Shown here: in pieces, positions 15,552 through 19,971 of the stretch | Layout of the letters: the number at the start of each line of letters is the position of its first letter | Position numbering within the stretch: position 1 is the first letter of the stretch | Assembly (NCBI GenBank): GCA_012839665.1 | Contig: DUMX01000210.1 | Coordinates: 1 to 19,971, forward strand | DNA from: Gelria sp. | Lineage (GTDB): Bacteria; Bacillota; Syntrophomonadia; Syntrophomonadales; Syntrophomonadaceae | Reading direction: 5' to 3' | DNA: 19,971 bases | The notes under the pieces: model-generated | The model's input: the letters and a program-made list of their open reading frames with translations, nothing else | What the model was told of the DNA's origin: nothing | The model's database searches: none | Program-made: the position numbers and the translations under genes

Positions 15552-16697
15552 GCTACCTGGTGGAACATAGATTTCGTATTCCGAGGTAACGGAGCGGGTG
15601 GTATCTTTCTGGTTTCGGGTTGCTTGTTTACGTTCCTTTTTATTACGCTGTTTAAATGTCTGTACTTCCTTTTCTGCATCTTCCACTCGGCGTATTTCCT
15701 TACTCATCCAGTTATTAAGAACACTATCAATATACTCCAGGCCACCGTTACGGGTACGCTGGCACATGACTTCTCCTGCTTTCATTATCATAGGATGGGA
15801 AAAGCCCCAATCATAACGCCATTTATAATAAACTTGCTTGCGGGCGTCGGCACCCATATCAATTCCAGTAAAATTGCCAAACTCTACAACATCAGGGTCA
15901 AACTGCTTCGTTCGTAGAGCTGTGCTTTTTTCACTATCAACATAGCGCTTAAAATACATTTCCAGTCCCTCTACTGTACTAATTGTGTATTCCTTGAGGT
16001 CCTGGGCTATTTTAGTAATATCGCGGGGATTAAATATATTGCGCTCGAAACACAACTCCAACATGCAGAGTAGAAACTCTGTAGTGAACCCCATTTCCTC
16101 CAGCCACCGATGTAATTCATTGGACATTTTTACACTCATCAAATTACCTGTCTTTTTAGAAATGAAGTCAGCTACCTTCTTATAACTGGCACTGGCCTGA
16201 CTATTAAGATTAACTAGCTGTTTTCCTTTTTCTTGCTCCAGGCTAAGTTCTAATTGTACTATACGTTCACGATATTCATCTAGTAATTGGTCTGCCTGTC
16301 CCTGACTCGAAGTATAATCCTGGTTATCCAAATTAAGCCGGGGATGATCTCTGATAATCATGGCTTCCAGCTTTTCTATAAGCGGATCCAGGTAAATAAT
16401 TCTTTCTGTAAAACTGCGATTACCATGATCAATATCAATAACTCCTAGTTGTTTTAAACGATTAAGTTTGTAAGATAGTTTCTGCGTACTTAATATGGGG
16501 CATGCCTGCAGAACTTGTCCTGGTGTAATACCTCTATCGTAGAGGGGACGGGATTGTTGTAGGGTGTAAAAAAGAGCTGTAAAAATACCAATATCCTCAA
16601 TGTCTAAATCCAACTCTTTGGCATAATTAAATATTGCACCGGGAAGGCAGGCAAAGCTCCAACGGTACATTTCCATTAACACAAATCTTGTTTGCAT
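15525..16697 (-). CDS. DnaD/DnaB-type primosomal protein (helicase loading)
   Basis: This 390-aa protein resembles Firmicute primosomal proteins that help place the replicative helicase on DNA. Residues 1-110 look like the winged-helix DDBH1 region (IGIFTALFYTL, then LSTQKLSYKLNRLKQLGVIDI, a recognisable helix-turn-helix plus wing). A charged helical linker spans 130-165. Two DnaD-like helical modules follow: about 172-255, and a canonical one at about 285-345 with VYYKWRYDWGFSHPMIMKAGEV and EYIDSVLNNW. One winged helix plus two such modules is the arrangement of B. subtilis DnaB (the loader, not the helicase). The C-terminus is basic (KQRNKKERKQATRNQK) and could bind DNA. The start at 16697 has GGAGG upstream. 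The helicase gene directly downstream supports the role. Confidence 0.8.
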   Translation of the reverse strand: MQTRFVLMEMYRWSFACLPGAIFNYAKELDLDIEDIGIFTALFYTLQQSRPLYDRGITPGQVLQACPILSTQKLSYKLNRLKQLGVIDIDHGNRSFTERIIYLDPLIEKLEAMIIRDHPRLNLDNQDYTSSQGQADQLLDEYRERIVQLELSLEQEKGKQLVNLNSQASASYKKVADFISKKTGNLMSVKMSNELHRWLEEMGFTTEFLLCMLELCFERNIFNPRDITKIAQDLKEYTISTVEGLEMYFKRYVDSEKSTALRTKQFDPDVVEFGNFTGIDMGADARKQVYYKWRYDWGFSHPMIMKAGEVMCQRTRNGGLEYIDSVLNNWMSKEIRRVEDAEKEVQTFKQRNKKERKQATRNQKDTTRSVTSEYEIYVPPGSLEEIKTKV

Positions 16698-16733
16698 AAT
16701 TCTACCATCCTCCAGGGGTGTTACGTATATGCC

Positions 16734-16763
16734 ATTATACCATTAGCATTTCCGGACAAACAA
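16734..16763 (-). promoter_or_regulatory. Candidate promoter for the primosomal gene
   Basis: TTGTTT (16763-16758), an 18-base spacer and a perfect TATAAT (16739-16734) lie 37 bases before the start codon. About 40-60 bases further upstream, TATTCAA is repeated 11 bases apart (16805 and 16816), one helical turn, which could be a protein-binding site. The rest of the 260-base gap holds only the terminator listed separately. Confidence 0.45.
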
Positions 16764-16895
16764 CCTTCGAAAACCCTCGCTATAGGTTAAAAACTGGTGC
16801 TAATTATTCAAAAACTATTCAATAAGCGAAAGGGAAAAACACTACTGCCAAATAACACCCTTGACTGGATAAGAAAACCATTATATGTAACGCTA

Positions 16896-16937
16896 TAAAC
16901 AAAAACAAAGAAACACCGGGCTCAATTGCCCGGTGTT
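16896..16937 (-). terminator. Strong Rho-independent terminator after the beta-CASP gene
   Basis: A perfect 10-bp stem AACACCGGGC/GCCCGGTGTT (16937-16928 with 16921-16912), a 6-base loop, and a T-rich tract on the minus strand from 16913 down to 16896. It lies 20 bases past the stop codon of the metallo-beta-lactamase gene. Confidence 0.9.
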
Positions 16938-16957
16938 CTCGGTGTTAGCATTAGAAT

Positions 16958-18532
16958 CTAAACAATTGTTGAGACATTTTGCATAGCTTCAATTATCTTT
17001 TCATAATTACCCCGAGCCCAATTTTCCCTGAACATTTCATTAAGTTGGAGGGAAACCTGCAAGTACATCTGTTCTGCCTGAATTGCCTGTGATATTTCAG
17101 GGCTACTATGAACATAACTCGGACGTACTTCCTTTGGCACTAGAAGTTCGAATTCCTGCTGCAAATCGGGAATAAAAACAGGAATATCTAATTTCTCCTG
17201 TATGGCCTGGGCCAGTCCCAATTGTGAGTCTTCTTCGCCATGGACTATAAATATACCCCGAGGCTTGACTACGAAATCCATCAGCCAATTTAAGAGACCA
17301 TCTCTATCAGCATGAGCAGAATATGCCTCAATTCTTCTAATATCAGCCTTTACTGCAACTTTTTCACCATGAATAGTAACTATTTTTTCACCATCCAAGA
17401 TACGTCTACCCAGGGTTCCGGCTGCCTGGTAACCAACAAAAAGTATGGTTGATTCCGGTCGCCACAGGTTATGTTTAAGATGGTGTTTTATTCTTCCTGC
17501 TTCACACATGCCACTGGCTGAAATTATTATGGATTTGCCCAGGGTATCATTTAACTGCATAGACTCTTCCCTGGTACGAGATAAACTCAGATTAATATAT
17601 TGCCAGGGGTCTCTCTTCCGAATAAAGGTCCGGGTAGTGTCATCATACCAATCCTGGTGCTTTACAAATATTTCGGTTGCTGCTATAGCCAGAGGACTAT
17701 CTATAAAGACGCGTATATCAGGGTCCAGTTTATTTTGATAGCCCAGTCCAATCAGGTCATAAAGCAAATCTTGAGTACGTTCAACAGCAAAAGCAGGTAT
17801 AACCAGGTTCCCACCTTTGGCCATAGTTTCATTAATAATCTGTGAGAGCTTATCAGTTCGGCCAATTGCTTCATCGTGCAAGCGGTTGCCATAAGTGGAT
17901 TCAATAACCAGAAAATCTGCACTTTCGATTGTGGCTGGGTCTTTAACAATTGGCTGGTTAATATTACCCAGGTCACCGCTAAAGACCAGCTTAGTTTTCT
18001 CACCGTTTTCTTCAACCCAAAGCTCGATTATAGAAGCTCCCAGGATATGTCCTGCGTTACGCAACCTTATGTCGACATTAGAGTTTATGTTTATAATTTC
18101 ATCAGTATTAAGAGAACGAAACTGGGAAAGGCTATCCATAGCGTCTTGAGCAGTATAAATGGGTTCTAGTAATTTTAAACCAGACCTCTTACGCTTACGG
18201 TTTTTCCTTTCGACCTCAGATTCTTGTATGTAACCGGAATCGGGAAGCATAACCTGGCAAAGTTCTTTGGTAACATGACTACAATAAACCGGACCGGTAA
18301 AACCTTTTTTACAAAGTTTAGGAATCAGGCCACTATGATCAATATGAGCATGGGTTAGTACCAGAAAATCAATACTAGCCGGGTCAACTGGAAAGTCCTG
18401 ATAGTTACGTTCCTGTAAAGACTTGGAACCTTGAAAAAGGCCGCAATCGACAGCAAAACAAGTATCATCAGTTTCCACTAAAAAGAAAGAACCGGTAACC
18501 GTTTTCGCAGCTCCGAGAAACTTCAGCTTCAT
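16958..18532 (-). CDS. Metallo-beta-lactamase / beta-CASP RNase (CPSF73-like)
   Basis: This 524-aa protein belongs to the beta-CASP branch of metallo-beta-lactamases that cut or trim RNA. Numbering from ATG 18532, the zinc site is HAHIDH (H61, H63, D65, H66), H162 in NAGHILGAS and D187 in FSGDLG. The beta-CASP part contains E211 in ESTYGNRLH, IPAFAVERTQ, SASGMCEAGRIKHHL, then AYSAHADRDGL and FIVHGEEDSQ. These are the features of the bacterial YSH1/CPSF-like group, distinct from RNase J. The last ~60 residues form a helical tail after the catalytic fold. ATG 18532 is preferred because GGTGG lies eight bases upstream; the GTG at 18547 has no site. Cytoplasmic. The substrate in this organism is unknown. 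It is followed by a strong terminator and preceded by repeated AT-rich motifs. Confidence 0.92.
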   Translation of the reverse strand: MKLKFLGAAKTVTGSFFLVETDDTCFAVDCGLFQGSKSLQERNYQDFPVDPASIDFLVLTHAHIDHSGLIPKLCKKGFTGPVYCSHVTKELCQVMLPDSGYIQESEVERKNRKRKRSGLKLLEPIYTAQDAMDSLSQFRSLNTDEIININSNVDIRLRNAGHILGASIIELWVEENGEKTKLVFSGDLGNINQPIVKDPATIESADFLVIESTYGNRLHDEAIGRTDKLSQIINETMAKGGNLVIPAFAVERTQDLLYDLIGLGYQNKLDPDIRVFIDSPLAIAATEIFVKHQDWYDDTTRTFIRKRDPWQYINLSLSRTREESMQLNDTLGKSIIISASGMCEAGRIKHHLKHNLWRPESTILFVGYQAAGTLGRRILDGEKIVTIHGEKVAVKADIRRIEAYSAHADRDGLLNWLMDFVVKPRGIFIVHGEEDSQLGLAQAIQEKLDIPVFIPDLQQEFELLVPKEVRPSYVHSSPEISQAIQAEQMYLQVSLQLNEMFRENWARGNYEKIIEAMQNVSTIV

Positions 18533-18551
18533 AAAATATGCCACCACTTTC

Positions 18552-18593
18552 TAGATATGTTAGAGAATATCCTTTTTAGATATATTAGAATAT
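18552..18593. repeat. Near-duplicate AT-rich element upstream of the beta-CASP gene
   Basis: TAGATATGTTAGAGAATAT (18552-18570) and TAGATATATTAGAATAT (18577-18593) are two copies of one motif, offset by 25 bases, within the 70-base gap before the ATG. TATAAT on the minus strand at 18597-18592 overlaps the second copy, so the repeats would lie at and just past a transcription start. They could be an operator or mere AT-rich sequence. Confidence 0.4.
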
Positions 18594-18603
18594 TATAGTT
18601 TAA

Positions 18604-19134
18604 TTATACAGCAACAATATTGCGAGCGTCTCTCTTTTTAGAAAGTTTATTAAATTCCTGGTAAAAGTTAATGGTCTCGTAGCGAACTAAATCTTGATTC
18701 TGGCTCCTGATAGCGCGCTCCAAATTAGCGAAACTATTGCGGGCAAACTCTTTGACCAGTTCATTGCTATCTAAATCTTCTACATGTTCACTATATTTGC
18801 AGTGTACCTGTTCAAAAATAGCATAGTATAATTCTTTGATTTGAAAAACCCGCTTAGCTACCTGTTCCAGATCAATATCCTCCTTTTCCACAATATAGAG
18901 CAGGCTGTGAAACAGGTTATGTAGTAATTTATTGTTAAAAACAGCAACCATCACCTCTCTCTTATATTGTTTACAGAGGAGGTAGCGCATATAATCATGA
19001 TGTTCCCTCCGAGAAGCGGGTGAAAGTAGATGATAAGCATTAAGGAGCTCAACTTCGTTAGCAGTAATATCTCCAACCACAAACAAAACCCCCTTTAATT
19101 TCTCCTTAAAGGGGATTTCCACCTGATATCGCAT
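18604..19134 (-). CDS. Hypothetical helical protein, 176 aa
   Basis: I cannot assign this protein. It is soluble and mostly helical, without signal peptide, membrane segment or metal motif. The segment at about 28-62 (ELLNAYHLLSPASRREHHDYMRYLL, running into KQYKREV) resembles the 'LSPE...L.YLRYLL' helical region that often follows the helix-turn-helix in XRE-type clostridial regulators, but no helix-turn-helix precedes it here. The start at 19134 has GAAGGA, rather close to the ATG. It sits between an aminotransferase and the beta-CASP RNase gene, 71 bases from the latter. The 88 bases upstream (19135-19222) show no clear hairpin and only weak promoter-like sequence. A regulatory or structural role is a guess. 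Confidence 0.75.
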   Translation of the reverse strand: MRYQVEIPFKEKLKGVLFVVGDITANEVELLNAYHLLSPASRREHHDYMRYLLCKQYKREVMVAVFNNKLLHNLFHSLLYIVEKEDIDLEQVAKRVFQIKELYYAIFEQVHCKYSEHVEDLDSNELVKEFARNSFANLERAIRSQNQDLVRYETINFYQEFNKLSKKRDARNIVAV

Positions 19135-19222
19135 AAATCCTTCAGTTATTTATCGTATTATTCGTTCTTAATTCCATGCCATTCGATACAATTCACCACT
19201 TGACTTAGCTTATTATGGTAAT

Positions 19223-19971
19223 TTATCCTTTTCTATGTCGCGCCAGAAAACGTCCCATACGCTCGATGGCCTCCTCAATATTATCGATACTAGCGGCATA
19301 ACAGCACCTTATGTGTCCCTCCCCACAATTTCCAAAGGCATTACCAGGTACTACCGCTACTTTTTCCTCTTTCAACAACTTTTCACAAAAATCTTCACTA
19401 TTCATGCCACTACTTTCAATCGAAGGGAAACAGTAAAAGGCCCCCCGGGGTTCAAAACAGGATAAACCGACCTGTCTGAAACCGTTCAACATAAGTTTAC
19501 GCCGGTAATTATAATTTTCTACCATCTTACGCATTTCCCCTTCACCATGACGAAGTGCCTCCATAGCAGCATTTTGTGCCATTATAGGGGCACACATAAT
19601 GGTGTACTGGTGAATTTTATTCATGGCCTTTATAATATCGGGATGCCCGCAGGCATAGCCTATCCTCCATCCCGTCATGGCAAAAGCTTTGGAAAAACCA
19701 TTAAAGACAATGGTACGGTCCTTCATACCGGGAAACGAAGCTATAGATACATGTTCCCCTTCATAGGTAAGCTCAGAGTAAATTTCATCAGATAAAACAA
19801 TAAGGTCATTTTTTATAATAATATCAACCAGAGTCTGAAGGTCCTCGGCTTTCATTATTCCCCCGGTGGGATTATTAGGGTATGGTAAAATAAGAACCTT
19901 ACTTCGGGGGGTGATAGCCTTTTCCAGGATATCCGGACGTAAACGGTATTCGTCGGCATCATAAGTCAGCA
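19223..19971 (-). CDS. Class I PLP aminotransferase, C-terminal part (5' end outside window)
   Basis: The frame stays open to the window edge, giving the last ~249 residues; a Met at 19855 is internal, because the residues before it (LPYPNNPTGG) are the conserved substrate/PLP-binding motif. Further on are SDEIYSELTYEG and the PLP lysine in VFNGFSKAFAMTGWRIGYACG, then a C-terminal arginine region HIRCCYAAS. This places it with the aspartate/aromatic aminotransferase-like group (PatA/AspC relatives, often annotated as aspartate or N-acetyl-diaminopimelate aminotransferase). Substrate cannot be decided from this part. It transfers amino groups between an amino acid and a 2-oxo acid in the cytoplasm. 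No terminator is visible after the stop. Confidence 0.9.
   Translation of the reverse strand, partial: LTYDADEYRLRPDILEKAITPRSKVLILPYPNNPTGGIMKAEDLQTLVDIIIKNDLIVLSDEIYSELTYEGEHVSIASFPGMKDRTIVFNGFSKAFAMTGWRIGYACGHPDIIKAMNKIHQYTIMCAPIMAQNAAMEALRHGEGEMRKMVENYNYRRKLMLNGFRQVGLSCFEPRGAFYCFPSIESSGMNSEDFCEKLLKEEKVAVVPGNAFGNCGEGHIRCCYAASIDNIEEAIERMGRFLARHRKG

Noticed and set aside
13813..16697. Prophage replication module
   Set aside because: No integrase, structural or lysis genes nearby; flanks are speE and a beta-CASP RNase. A phage origin long ago cannot be excluded.
16884..16889. TATAAT-like sequence on the minus strand just past the beta-CASP terminator as a promoter for the primosomal gene
   Set aside because: No -35 at suitable spacing within the terminator T-tract, and a better promoter lies close to the gene at 16734-16763.

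Overview
The window looks like chromosome of an anaerobic, endospore-forming, Gram-positive Firmicute (Clostridia in the broad sense). The evidence is a YyaC-type spore protein, an oxygen-sensitive ferredoxin-linked indolepyruvate oxidoreductase (IorAB), a DnaD/DnaB-type primosomal protein, strong Shine-Dalgarno sequences and AT-rich intergenic DNA. I cannot name the genus. Apart from a gene fragment at the left edge, every gene lies on the minus strand, so the layout below runs from high to low coordinates. No RNA gene, IS element or CRISPR array was seen, and no gene-free stretch exceeds 300 bases.

Right part (19971-16958): the C-terminal part of a class I aminotransferase, an unrecognised helical 176-aa protein, and a beta-CASP metallo-beta-lactamase RNase. 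The RNase gene has a near-duplicate AT-rich element upstream and a strong terminator downstream.

Replication-like cassette (16697-13813): a primosomal protein with a winged-helix region and two DnaD-like modules, laid out like B. subtilis DnaB; a divergent DnaB-family hexameric helicase; and a 101-aa protein two bases downstream. A short intergenic repeat follows.

Metabolic run (13707-8709): spermidine synthase (speE), a HisC-type aminotransferase, YyaC, then iorA-iorB behind two candidate promoters and a leader hairpin. HisC-family enzymes can transaminate aromatic amino acids and IorAB oxidises the resulting aryl-pyruvates, so the two may act in one pathway. A terminator separates iorB from the next operon.

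Defence operon (8624-398): jetD-jetA-jetB-jetC, a Wadjet anti-plasmid SMC system, with each gene overlapping the next. A macrodomain (ADP-ribose-binding) gene follows 39 bases after jetC with its own strong ribosome binding site and no terminator in between. By current models of Wadjet, JetABC is a loop-extruding SMC complex that recognises small circular DNA and JetD is the Toprim nuclease that cuts it. The notable features are the DABC order, the macrodomain neighbour, and a JetC Walker B motif with Asn where SMC proteins normally carry the catalytic Glu.

Left edge (1-369): on the plus strand, the C-terminal end of a secreted-type 3D-domain protein, convergent with the macrodomain gene.
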